NCBI GenBank assembly: GCA_046733295.1
Contig: JBKPOY010000035.1
Coordinates: 1-64,000, forward strand
Direction: 5' to 3'
DNA length: 64,000 nucleotides
Origin: 13-2-20CM-68-14 sp046733295
GTDB lineage: Bacteria > Actinomycetota > Thermoleophilia > Gaiellales > Gaiellaceae
Shown: piece by piece, positions 8,794-17,261 of the stretch
Position numbering within the stretch: the first letter of the stretch is position 1
Layout: every line of letters begins with the position of its first letter
Notes under the pieces: generated by a model
What the model was told of the DNA's origin: nothing
The model's database searches: none
What the model saw: the letters and a program-made list of their open reading frames with translations, nothing else
Made by a program: the position numbers and the translations under genes

Positions 8794-10095
8794 ATGGCGA
8801 TGCCTGGGTCGGCAGCGGGCCGACTGACGACGCCTCACGTCGCGGACGCGCCGACCGCGCTCGTCCTCGGCGGCCTCACGCTCGGCGTCGGGGCGCTCGC
8901 GGTCTACCGGCCAATGGTCGCCTTCGGGCTCGTTCTGCTGGCCGTTGCTGCGTGCGTGGTCGTCCGCACCGGCGTCGTCGGCGTCGCGCTGATCACGGTT
9001 GGCGCGCTCCCGTGGCTGACCGTCTTCGACGCGCTCGTGCCCCGCCTCACCGCCACGCTGGTTGCGGCGGCGGCGGTCGGGGCCCTGCTCGTGCTCACCT
9101 CGACCGGTGAGCAGGCGACGTACCCGGTGGCGCTCCAGTTGGGTCTGATCCTGTTTTTCGTGCCGATCGCGCTGTCGCTCGCCGGCGAGGGTTCCGGCCA
9201 GCAGCTCATCGAGGTCGGCAAGTACGTGCTGTTCCCGGCGATGGCGATCGTGCTCGCGCGGGCCCGGCCCACGCCGGCCATGCGGACGGTGGTGATCGGG
9301 ACCCTGGTGAGCGCAGCCGCCGCGCTGCTCGTGCACCTCATGCTCGGGCTGGTGGGCGTCGGCTCGATCGGCACGTACTACGGCAGCGGCGAGCTGCTCG
9401 TCTACGCGAACCCGCACCACCTGGCGTTGCTCGCGAGCTGCGTGGCCGCCGGGAGCATCCGCGCCCCCTTCAGCCTCCAGTGGCGCGTCGCGATCTTCGC
9501 CACCGCCGCGGTCGTGACGATCGCGACCGGGGTTCGCTCGGCACTTGCCGGGCTGTTCATTCTCGTGCTCGCCAGCGTGATCTGGTCGCGCTCGCGCAAG
9601 ACGGCACTGGTGCTGCTCATCATGGCGGTCGGTGCAGTGTTCTGGACGGGCGTCCAGAAGGTGCCGGAGTCCCGCTACCAGACGTCGCAGTCGCTCGGCG
9701 AGTTCAACCGGTTCGAGACCGTCGGCAGCAACCGCGGCCAGATCTGGTCGACGGCGGTCGCGGACTGGCGGGCTTCGGGGCCTGAAGGATGGTTCTTCGG
9801 CACGGGTCTGCGAAGCATTCCGAAGTTCGAGATCAAGCGGCTCGGCCAGGCGCTCGTCGGCCACAGCGACGTCGTCCAGGTCGGCGTGGAGCTCGGCGTG
9901 ATCGGACTGCTCGGCCTGATCCTGATCTGGATGTCGATCGTGTTCACGGCGGCCGAACGGCTGCCGCTTCTAACCCTGGGCACGTTCGGGGCACTCAACG
10001 GATCGCTCGAGTACTCCGGCCCGATCGTCGTGGGGTTGACGCTGTGCCTCGGTTTCGGGGCCGTGAGCCGGTTACGCACCCGATCGGAGCAGTGA
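8794..10095 (+). CDS. O-antigen ligase/polymerase-like membrane protein (Wzy candidate)
   Basis: A 433-aa protein made almost entirely of hydrophobic helices with a large extracytoplasmic loop, including FNRFETVGSNRGQIW and FGTGLRSIPKF, which resembles the Wzy_C/O-antigen ligase loop. In this position it is the best candidate for the repeat-unit polymerase. ATG 8794 follows the priming-transferase stop by 2 nt. Its stop overlaps the GTG of the flippase. Assignment as polymerase rather than ligase rests on context. Confidence 0.78.
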   Translation: MAMPGSAAGRLTTPHVADAPTALVLGGLTLGVGALAVYRPMVAFGLVLLAVAACVVVRTGVVGVALITVGALPWLTVFDALVPRLTATLVAAAAVGALLVLTSTGEQATYPVALQLGLILFFVPIALSLAGEGSGQQLIEVGKYVLFPAMAIVLARARPTPAMRTVVIGTLVSAAAALLVHLMLGLVGVGSIGTYYGSGELLVYANPHHLALLASCVAAGSIRAPFSLQWRVAIFATAAVVTIATGVRSALAGLFILVLASVIWSRSRKTALVLLIMAVGAVFWTGVQKVPESRYQTSQSLGEFNRFETVGSNRGQIWSTAVADWRASGPEGWFFGTGLRSIPKFEIKRLGQALVGHSDVVQVGVELGVIGLLGLILIWMSIVFTAAERLPLLTLGTFGALNGSLEYSGPIVVGLTLCLGFGAVSRLRTRSEQ

Positions 10096-11387
10096 CCGCG
10101 CTCGACGCGGAGCGCGCGGCCTCGAGCCCGCGGCCTCAGCTCGACCGCGTGTTCCGACGCGGCTTCGCCGAGACGTTTGTCCTCGACATTGTCGCGCGCG
10201 CGCTGAGCGCCGCCTCGATCGTCGTCCTCATCCGCGGCCTCGGCGTCTCCGCCTACGCCTTCGTCACGCTCTTCCTGATCTTCGCGCAGTTCCTCGCCTC
10301 CGCCGCAGGCGGCGGCGTTCGGCTGCGGTATCTGCGGCGTGAGGCGGAGCGCATCTCGCGTGGGGAGAGCCGCGAGGCCGTGTCGTTCGGCGCGGCGCTC
10401 GTCAGCAGCTCCGTGCTCGTCGCCGCTATCGCACTGGCGTTCCTGCCCTTCGCGGCCGTGTTCGTCGACGTCCCCGCCGCGGGCACCGCCTGGGGACTCG
10501 TCGTCTACAGCACCTGCTTCGGGATCGGCTGGGGGGCGATCGAGCTCGCCATCGCCCACTACCAGTCGCGCAGGCGCTTCCGGCTCGCGGGCGGGATCAA
10601 CGTCCTGCGTGCGGCCGCGATCCTCGCCGTCTCGGTGTTCGTCGTCGTCGTCGACTCCGAGAAGCCGCCCCCGCTCGCGCTCTGGTTCGTCGGCGGAATG
10701 CTCCTCGCGGGGGCGATCGCCGTGGGCTGGGTGTTCGGCCGCCGTGATCCCAGCGCCGATGCGACGCTCCGCGAGCGCTGGCTCCTCTCGCGCGAGGAGG
10801 GCTGGTTGACCGCTTACCTGCTGGCCGCGGCAGGGTTCGCGTACATCGACGTCATCGTTGCGAGCATCTTCCTGGACGCACACGGGATCGCGACCCTCGG
10901 CGCCACCCTCCGCTACCTGTCCGTCGCCCTCGCGGCGATCCCGGCGATCGGCGCCGTCCTCCGGGTTCGCGTCTCCCAGACCGACGTCGTCGACTCCGGC
11001 GTGAACCAGCGGGCGCTGATCCTCGGCTGGCTTCGCACCACGGCGCTTCCGGGGGCCGCCGTGCTCGCGGTCTCGATCGCGCTCGTCCCGTACGTGGTCC
11101 CGCTGATCGACGGCGGCCGCTATCCGGGCTCGATCGTCGCGCTCCAGATCTTTCTCGTCTCCGCCGTCGCCGCCTACCTGTCCGAGCCCGGCTCGAACGT
11201 CCTCATGGCGCAGGACCGCAACGCCACGCTCGCCGTGCTGTTCGGTGCCGCGCTGGCGCTCAATTTCGTCGGCGACCTGCTCGTCGCCGCGCGGTGGGGC
11301 GTCACCGGGATCGCCGTCGTGTCGACCGCGAGCTTCGTCGCGCTCAGGATCGTTGTCACCGCCTACGCCCTGGAGCGGACGGGATGA
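10092..11387 (+). CDS. Polysaccharide flippase-like membrane protein (Wzx candidate)
   Basis: A 431-aa multi-spanning protein. GTG 10092 overlaps the previous stop by 4 nt, and a much longer open frame upstream is an overlap artefact. The helix pattern and motifs such as LIRGLGVSAYAFVTLFL near the N-terminus match the MOP-superfamily polysaccharide exporters, which move lipid-linked repeat units across the membrane. Together with the Wzy-like and Wzz-like genes it completes a Wzx/Wzy pathway. Divergence is high, so the call depends on topology plus location. Confidence 0.78.
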   Translation: MTALDAERAASSPRPQLDRVFRRGFAETFVLDIVARALSAASIVVLIRGLGVSAYAFVTLFLIFAQFLASAAGGGVRLRYLRREAERISRGESREAVSFGAALVSSSVLVAAIALAFLPFAAVFVDVPAAGTAWGLVVYSTCFGIGWGAIELAIAHYQSRRRFRLAGGINVLRAAAILAVSVFVVVVDSEKPPPLALWFVGGMLLAGAIAVGWVFGRRDPSADATLRERWLLSREEGWLTAYLLAAAGFAYIDVIVASIFLDAHGIATLGATLRYLSVALAAIPAIGAVLRVRVSQTDVVDSGVNQRALILGWLRTTALPGAAVLAVSIALVPYVVPLIDGGRYPGSIVALQIFLVSAVAAYLSEPGSNVLMAQDRNATLAVLFGAALALNFVGDLLVAARWGVTGIAVVSTASFVALRIVVTAYALERTG

Positions 11388-12286
11388 CCGGGCCGACATT
11401 CGCCGTCGTCGTCGCCGCCTACAATGCCGAGCGCACGCTCGCGGCGACCGTCCGGTCGGTGCTCGCGCAAACGCGAAGCGACTTCGAGCTCGCGATCGTC
11501 GACGACGGCTCTACGGACGGGACGCTCGAGCTCGCCCAGGGTTTCGACGATTCCCGAGTGAAAGTCCTCCGGCAAGAGAACGGCGGCACCGCAGCCGCCC
11601 GTAACGCCGGCATCGCGGGAACGAGCGCTCCGCTCATCGCGATCCTGGACAGCGACGACCTCTGGCTCCCGCGCTACCTCGAAACCATGGGCCGGCTGCT
11701 CGACGCCGATCCCGGAGCGGCGCTCGCCTACACGGACGCGTGGGTGCTCCACGACCCGTCGGGACGTATCGCCCGGCGGTATGCGGCCTCCGCCGTGAAT
11801 CCGCCGCAACGACCGCCGGACGACCCGCACGAGCTGCTCGAGCTGCTCATCCAGGGGAACTTCGTCTTCGCCTCGGCGACGTTCCGGCGCTCGGTGGTGG
11901 AGGAGATCGGTGTCTTCGATCGGCGCTGCAACGAATGCGAGGACTACGAGCTCTGGCTGCGCTTCGCGGCGCACGGTCGCCGCTTCGTCCGCTCCGAGGG
12001 CCCCCTCGCGGTCTACCGGAACCGGGCCGGCTCGAAAAGCTCGAACGAGCTTCGCCTGCTCGAGGGCGTCCGGGACTGCTTCGACGTCGTGCTCACGGAA
12101 TACGAGCTGGACGCCGGGCTGCGGGCTGTCGCGGGGCGGCGGCGGGCGGCGGTGAACGCCGAGGTGACCCGGCGCCTGCCCCGGGCCCGGCGGTTGCTGC
12201 GCGGATATGCCAGGGGGCTGCTGGCGCCGTACCTCTGGCGCCGCACGCCGCCGCCCGAGGTCGCGGGCGTGCTCACGAGCCGCTGA
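11384..12286 (+). CDS. Family 2 glycosyltransferase
   Basis: A 300-aa GT-A fold enzyme starting at ATG 11384 (ATGA overlap with the flippase). It shows the nucleotide-sugar motif VVAAYNAERTL, IVDDGSTDGT, the acceptor-side NGGTAAARNAGI, and the DxD-type LDSDDLW near residue 85. A second conserved block, CNECEDYELWLRFA, includes the ED likely to act as base. The C-terminal region is basic, suggesting membrane association. It is the last gene of the left plus-strand arm and overlaps the convergent GT4 gene by 14 bp. Confidence 0.93.
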   Translation: MTGPTFAVVVAAYNAERTLAATVRSVLAQTRSDFELAIVDDGSTDGTLELAQGFDDSRVKVLRQENGGTAAARNAGIAGTSAPLIAILDSDDLWLPRYLETMGRLLDADPGAALAYTDAWVLHDPSGRIARRYAASAVNPPQRPPDDPHELLELLIQGNFVFASATFRRSVVEEIGVFDRRCNECEDYELWLRFAAHGRRFVRSEGPLAVYRNRAGSKSSNELRLLEGVRDCFDVVLTEYELDAGLRAVAGRRRAAVNAEVTRRLPRARRLLRGYARGLLAPYLWRRTPPPEVAGVLTSR

Positions 12287-13451
12287 GCGCGGCTTCGTAG
12301 GCCGCCAGCAGCTGCCGCGCCGAGTGCTGCCAGGAGAGCGCATGCTCGACGCGCTCTCGACCGATTCGACCGCGGCGCTCGCGCTCGGCGGGATCGTCCA
12401 GGAGCCGTGCGATCGCATCGGCGAAGGCCCCGTCGTCGTTCGGCTGGGCGTAGAGCGCCGCGTCGGCGGCCGAGACGCGGGCCTCCTTGAGGTCGAAGGA
12501 GACGATCGGCCGGCTCATCGCCATGTACTCGACGATCTTGTTCATCGTCGAGACGTTGTTCAGGGCGTTGAGCGGATCCGGCGCCAGGCACACGTCCGCG
12601 GTCGAGAGGTAGCGGCAAACGTCGTCATCGGGAAGACGGCCCGTGAAGGTCACGAGCTCGTCCAGGCCGAGCTCGGCCGCCAGCGCCACCATGGGCTCGA
12701 ACTCGTCACCCGAGCCGATGAACGCTGCGTGCCAGTCGTCGCGCCGCTGGCGGAGACAAGCGAGCGCGCGGAGCGCGTAGTCCACCCCGTCCTGAGGCCC
12801 CATCACTCCGAGATAGCAGAGCAAGTGCGGCTTGTCGCGCTTCAGAGTCGGATTCGGGTCGGTTTGCTGGAAGCGGTCGAGCGAGGGGGCGCTGCGAACC
12901 ACGAAAACCTCCTCCGGGCGCTTCCCGCCCCGCTCCACCGCAATCCGTTTGTAGCTCTCGTTCGTCGCGATGACGACGTCTGCGAGCCGGTAGGTACGGC
13001 GCTCGAGCGCCACGAGGGCACGGTAGGCGGCGTCTTTGCCGCGGCCGAAGCGTGAGAGGTAAAGCTCCGGGACGAGGTCGTGCTGGTCGAACACGAAGCG
13101 CGCCCCTCGGCGCTTCAGCGATTTGGCCACCAGGAAGAAGAGATCGGGCGGGTTGCAGGCCTGGACGACGTCGAAGTTGCCCAGGCGACGCGCCAGACGT
13201 AGCGAGCGCCAGATCGCCGTGCCGTATTCGCGGGCGTAGTCGATGCCGCCGACCGCCGGGCGTAGAGCGTAGCGATGGATCTGAATGCCTTCGAGCTCGG
13301 CGTAGGGCTCGGTGTCATACGTGTCACCGCGGGGGCAGATCACCACGACCTCGTAGCCGGCCCCACGCAACGCCAAGCTCTCCTGCCAGACCCGCCGGTC
13401 CAACGGGACCGAGAGGTTCTCGACCAGGATCAGGACACGCTTACCAGGCAA
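12273..13451 (-). CDS. Family 4 glycosyltransferase
   Basis: A 392-aa GT-B enzyme with TTG start at 13451, which overlaps the end of the dehydrogenase gene by 11 nt. The N-terminus has LSVPLDRRVWQESLALRGAG, the pattern of WcaI/WbuB-like GT4 enzymes. The C-terminal donor-binding half has CYLGVMGPQDGVDYALRAL, FIGSGDE and the variant E-x7-E region near NKIVEYMAMSRPIVSFD. It is the distal gene of the minus-strand arm (lyase, GT4, AlgD, GT4). It probably adds one sugar of the repeat unit; donor unknown. Confidence 0.92.
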   Translation of the reverse strand: MPGKRVLILVENLSVPLDRRVWQESLALRGAGYEVVVICPRGDTYDTEPYAELEGIQIHRYALRPAVGGIDYAREYGTAIWRSLRLARRLGNFDVVQACNPPDLFFLVAKSLKRRGARFVFDQHDLVPELYLSRFGRGKDAAYRALVALERRTYRLADVVIATNESYKRIAVERGGKRPEEVFVVRSAPSLDRFQQTDPNPTLKRDKPHLLCYLGVMGPQDGVDYALRALACLRQRRDDWHAAFIGSGDEFEPMVALAAELGLDELVTFTGRLPDDDVCRYLSTADVCLAPDPLNALNNVSTMNKIVEYMAMSRPIVSFDLKEARVSAADAALYAQPNDDGAFADAIARLLDDPAERERRGRIGRERVEHALSWQHSARQLLAAYEAALSGS

Positions 13452-14757
13452 CGCCCACGTATTCGCCCCGGCTGCGGAGCTCCTCCGCGTCGGGCAGCCG
13501 CACGAGGTCGATCACGAGCTTGCCGCCGGCGCGACCAAGCGCGTCCACCACCGCGGCGTCCTTGGAGCCGACCACGCAGACCTCCGCGTCGAGAAGCGCC
13601 TCCTCGGCCGTGGGAACGAGCAGGTCGGCGATGTGCGGCAGATGGGTCTCGATGAACGTCCGGTTGGCGCCGGTGAGCCGCGAGAGGAGGACGTGCGGGT
13701 CGAAGACCTTGAGCTCGTACCCCTTGCCGAGCAGGCGCTCCGCGAGCTCGACGAGGGGGCTCTCGCGCAGGTCGTCCGTCCCGGGCTTGAACGCGAGCCC
13801 GAACATGCAGACCTTGCGGCGCCCCGAGTCGACCACGAGCTCGAGCGCCCGCCGCATGTGCTCCTCGTTCGACGGCAGCACGTGCTCGAGAATCGGGAGC
13901 GACAGACCGAGTCCGCGGGCATGACCGGCGAGCGCGCGGAGGTCCTTGGGCAGGCACGAGCCGCCGAACGAGAAGCCCGGCGACAGATACGCCGGGCTGA
14001 TGTTGAGCTTCGTGTCGGCGCGAAAGATCTCCATCACGCGATGCGAGTCGACTCCAATCTCCTTCGCGAGTGTCCCGATCTCGTTGGCGAAGCCGACCTT
14101 GAGGCCGTGAAACGCGTTGTCGACGTACTTCGCGAGCTCGGCGACACGGATCGGCACGTTGAAGGTCGGACAGTCGAAGCCGTCGTAGAGGGAGAGCACG
14201 TCGGCTCCTGAATGCTCGTCCGCGGCTCCCACGACGATCTTCGGCGGCGCGTAGAAGTCCGCGACGCCGGTTCCTTCGCGCAGGAACTCCGGATTGACCG
14301 CCACACCGAGGTCGGCACCCACTGTTCGGCCCGACTCACGCTCGAGGATCGGCCGCAGCAGGTCGTCGCAGGTGCCGGGAAGCATCGTGCTGCGGAAGAC
14401 GACCGTGAAGCGACCCTCCTTCTCGTGGAGAGCGGTGCCGATCTCCGCAGACGCCCGCTCGAGCGCTTCGGTCGAGAGGCGGCCGTGAGGCCCGGACGGC
14501 GTGCCTACGCAGACCAACGCCAGCTCGGAGGCCGCGATCGCCTCCGCCGCATCCGTGGTCGCACGCAAGGTGCCCGCGTCGACGGTACCGGCGATCAACT
14601 CGTCGACGCGCTCCTCGAGCACGGGCGTGCGGCCGTCATTGACCATTTCGACCTTCTCGGCATTGACGTCGACGCCCACGACGTCGTGGCCGTCGTGGGC
14701 GAAGCAGGCCGCAGAGACGCAACCGACATAGCCAAGCCCGAAGACGCTGAGCCTCAT
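13441..14757 (-). CDS. algD: GDP-mannose 6-dehydrogenase (AlgD-like nucleotide-sugar dehydrogenase)
   Basis: A 438-aa NAD-dependent dehydrogenase converting an NDP-hexose to the uronic acid. The N-terminus MRLSVFGLGYVG is the NAD-binding motif. Residues T124, E161, K210, N214, C268 (in GGSCLPKD) and D272 fall at the same numbers as the catalytic residues I recall for Pseudomonas GDP-mannose dehydrogenase, and KPGTDDLRESPLVELAE is also shared. GDP-mannose is therefore favoured over UDP-glucose as substrate, giving GDP-mannuronate. ATG 14757 overlaps the upstream GT4 stop by 4 nt; a longer open frame upstream is an artefact. Confidence 0.88.
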   Translation of the reverse strand: MRLSVFGLGYVGCVSAACFAHDGHDVVGVDVNAEKVEMVNDGRTPVLEERVDELIAGTVDAGTLRATTDAAEAIAASELALVCVGTPSGPHGRLSTEALERASAEIGTALHEKEGRFTVVFRSTMLPGTCDDLLRPILERESGRTVGADLGVAVNPEFLREGTGVADFYAPPKIVVGAADEHSGADVLSLYDGFDCPTFNVPIRVAELAKYVDNAFHGLKVGFANEIGTLAKEIGVDSHRVMEIFRADTKLNISPAYLSPGFSFGGSCLPKDLRALAGHARGLGLSLPILEHVLPSNEEHMRRALELVVDSGRRKVCMFGLAFKPGTDDLRESPLVELAERLLGKGYELKVFDPHVLLSRLTGANRTFIETHLPHIADLLVPTAEEALLDAEVCVVGSKDAAVVDALGRAGGKLVIDLVRLPDAEELRSRGEYVGVAW

Positions 14758-15854
14758 CCGAACAGGATTCTGCGGTAGATCTCTGCGACCTTCGGCACGG
14801 AGGCGTGGGAGACGGCCGCATCGCGCGCCGCCGCCGCGACTTCGGCGCGCCGAGAATCGTCGTCGAGCAGCTCGCCGATCCGCTCGGCGAAGGCCGCCAC
14901 ATCGCCGACTCCGACGACGAATCCGTTCCGCCCGTCCTCGACGAGGTCGCGCAACTCGCCGACGTCGCTGACGACCGGTGGGAGCCCACTTGCCATTGCC
15001 TCCGTCATGGCCACCGACAGCCCCTCGTACCTGCTCGTGAGCACGAAAACGCACCCCGACCTGTAGACCTCCTGGATGTCCACCCGGAGGCCCAGGAAGT
15101 CGATCGCATCGCCGATGCCCCGTCGATCGGCCTCCGCGACGAGGTCGGCCCGGAGCGGGCCCACGCCCGCCACGGCGGCCCGCAGGGCCGGTTGCCGGTC
15201 CCGTAGCAAGGCGACGATCTGGAGGAAATCGGAAAGGCGCTTTGTCGGGATGAGCTCTCCGACCGTGAGGAGGTCGTAGGCCCGCGGCGCATCGGGTGCC
15301 GCGGGCGTGAAGCGCCCGACGTCCACCGCGGGAGGCGTGATGTGGACGCGGGCCCCGTCCACCCCGTGTGCGATCAGAGCCGACCGTCCGCGCGACCCCA
15401 TCGTGCAGACGGCATCCGTCCGCCGCACGACGGCAAGCAGCGCGTGCTCCAGAGGCGGGAGGGGCCTGGGCAGCCTGCCGAGGATGCCGTTGTCGGAGCG
15501 CCAGCCGCCACCCGCCCACTCCACCTCGCCGCCGATCATGTGGTACGCCGTCCGCGCGCCGGCGGCTCTGCCGGCCACGAAGCCGTTGACGCCGTGGGGC
15601 ATGACGTTCCAGCTCAGCACCCACTCGGGCCTGAGCTCACGAGCGAGGCGGGTGCAGGTGACGAGCTTGCTGCCCGCCCGGCCGAGCAGGCGTGTCAACC
15701 TCGGCGACGGCACGACGCTGCGGACCTTCGGGATCGGCGGCGCCGGTTCGTCGGCCACGAGCACGAGCTCGGACACCTCGTCCAGCTCGACGAGCGGCAG
15801 GAGATGGGCGCGCAACTGGTTCGCGTTCAGCGTGACGGTCGCCAGCAGCCTCAC
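14754..15854 (-). CDS. Family 4 glycosyltransferase
   Basis: A 366-aa GT-B fold enzyme with GTG start 15854, 16 nt after the lyase-like gene and with GGAG just upstream. The acceptor half starts VRLLATVTLNANQLRAHLLP. The donor half has LLTVGELIPTKRLSDFLQI, VAGVGPLRADL, and the E-x7-E motif in SRYEGLSVAMTEAMASGLP. It overlaps algD by 4 nt. Role: adding a sugar to the lipid-linked repeat unit, from context. Confidence 0.92.
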   Translation of the reverse strand: MRLLATVTLNANQLRAHLLPLVELDEVSELVLVADEPAPPIPKVRSVVPSPRLTRLLGRAGSKLVTCTRLARELRPEWVLSWNVMPHGVNGFVAGRAAGARTAYHMIGGEVEWAGGGWRSDNGILGRLPRPLPPLEHALLAVVRRTDAVCTMGSRGRSALIAHGVDGARVHITPPAVDVGRFTPAAPDAPRAYDLLTVGELIPTKRLSDFLQIVALLRDRQPALRAAVAGVGPLRADLVAEADRRGIGDAIDFLGLRVDIQEVYRSGCVFVLTSRYEGLSVAMTEAMASGLPPVVSDVGELRDLVEDGRNGFVVGVGDVAAFAERIGELLDDDSRRAEVAAAARDAAVSHASVPKVAEIYRRILFG

Positions 15855-15870
15855 GGCCGCTCCGAGGAGG

Positions 15871-17160
15871 TCAGTGCGGGTCGGCGGCAAAAGCCGCGAA
15901 CCCGCCGTCGTATCCGAATGCGCTGCCGACGTCGCCGACGATCGAGGCGCGGACGTACCCGTCCTGGAAAAGCGTGTTCGAAAAGGCCGCGGGAGCCCGG
16001 TAGAGGCCTTCCTTCTGGTAGTTCGAAGAGATGAGGCCGTCCTGGACCTGGAGCGTCGGCATGGCCACATCGAGCACCTTCGTGAAGCCCCCTGTTCCGC
16101 CCAGGCGGTGCCAGACGGACATCGAGCCGTTCGTCGCAGACCAGTGCACATGCATGACGAAGTCGTGCCACGAGCCGCGGTCGAGCGAGTCGAGGAGCGT
16201 GTAGTACCGGCGCCGGTCGACGCCGTCCATGACGCCGGTGTTCGTGCTCAGCACGATCCGTTCCCCGAAGACCGTGAACGCGAGCGGTGGGACGAACGGC
16301 AGGTCCGAGTGCCACTGCAGGAAGATGCCCCAGTCGGGCGACACCCAGTTCGTCGCGAACATCGTCGACCACGCGTACCAATAGTCGCTCCCCTCGACTT
16401 CCTTGGCGGTTGACCAGATCACCTCGCTGCGCTCGCCGCTCGTCCCGTTGTACACGTCGCCGGGGTTGACCGTGAAGCGTGCCGCGTAGGTTCCCTGCCG
16501 CGCAGGGGACGTGACGACGCCGAACTGGTTCTCCACGGGAGAGCCGATCACGGTCTGCAGGTTCGTCCACGGCGCCCAGGTTCCGGTCTCCCAGTCGCCC
16601 CTAAACGCGGTGCCTGGGGCAGGGGGCGGCGGGGGCGGTGGCGAAGGCGGCGATGGAGACGGCGGTGGCGACGGCTTCGGCTTCTTGACCGGGCTCGGTT
16701 CTGACGTCCGCATCTGGACGACGAGCTGCGGCCGGCACGTCCGCGAGGCCCGGCCGCACAGCACGATCGCGCGCCTGCTCGCCGTCGTCAGCGCGAGGAT
16801 GAGTTTCCGGTTGGCGCGGACGGCCCGCGTGACGTCCACGTGGAGCCACCGGCCCGTGCGCGGCCGAGAACGTGCGAGCAGCAACGACCGGCCCCGTTTT
16901 TGGAGACGAACACGCAGGCGCCTGGCGGATGCGCGGTGAACGAAGACATCGAGTCGCGCGCGCGTAACGCGCGCGCGAGCGACGCCGTCGAGGCGGAAGC
17001 TCAGTCGGCTGCGTAGGCCGGAGCGGGCGCTGACGAGCATGAGCGGCCCCCGCGATGCGCCGACGGGCTTCAGGACGCGGCTCTCGCGGCCCGCCTGCGC
17101 GTGCGCAGGGACGAACAGCGCGACGAGCGCAGCGAAAACCAGCAGGCGGCGGGCTCCCAC
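15871..17160 (-). CDS. Secreted polysaccharide-lyase-like protein (heparin lyase I/PL20-type fold)
   Basis: A 429-aa exported protein: signal peptide 1-24 (GTG start, ending AHAQAG), a beta-rich domain of about 125 residues, a Pro/Ser-rich linker (about 155-185, including nine prolines in a row), then a C-terminal domain beginning FRGDWETGTWAPW. That domain has GERSEVIWS, DYWYAWS and WHDFVMHVHWS, which resemble the PF14099 jelly-roll lyase family (heparin lyase I, glucuronan lyases). Next to algD, it fits a lyase that trims a uronic-acid polymer outside the cell. No biochemical specificity can be read. Confidence 0.68.
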   Translation of the reverse strand: MGARRLLVFAALVALFVPAHAQAGRESRVLKPVGASRGPLMLVSARSGLRSRLSFRLDGVARARVTRARLDVFVHRASARRLRVRLQKRGRSLLLARSRPRTGRWLHVDVTRAVRANRKLILALTTASRRAIVLCGRASRTCRPQLVVQMRTSEPSPVKKPKPSPPPSPSPPSPPPPPPPAPGTAFRGDWETGTWAPWTNLQTVIGSPVENQFGVVTSPARQGTYAARFTVNPGDVYNGTSGERSEVIWSTAKEVEGSDYWYAWSTMFATNWVSPDWGIFLQWHSDLPFVPPLAFTVFGERIVLSTNTGVMDGVDRRRYYTLLDSLDRGSWHDFVMHVHWSATNGSMSVWHRLGGTGGFTKVLDVAMPTLQVQDGLISSNYQKEGLYRAPAAFSNTLFQDGYVRASIVGDVGSAFGYDGGFAAFAADPH

Positions 17161-17261
17161 GCACGGTGCATCGACCCCCGTAAGGACACGCCCGATCCCT
17201 GGAAGGGTCTAGCTCGTTCGAGGGACGCCGACGGCGCGGAAGCTGAGAAGCTCTAGGCCGG

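Noticed and set aside
9675..11399. 574-aa minus-strand frame in the flippase region
   Set aside because: Arg/Asp/Glu-rich shadow of real membrane-protein genes, which have coupled starts and clear topology.
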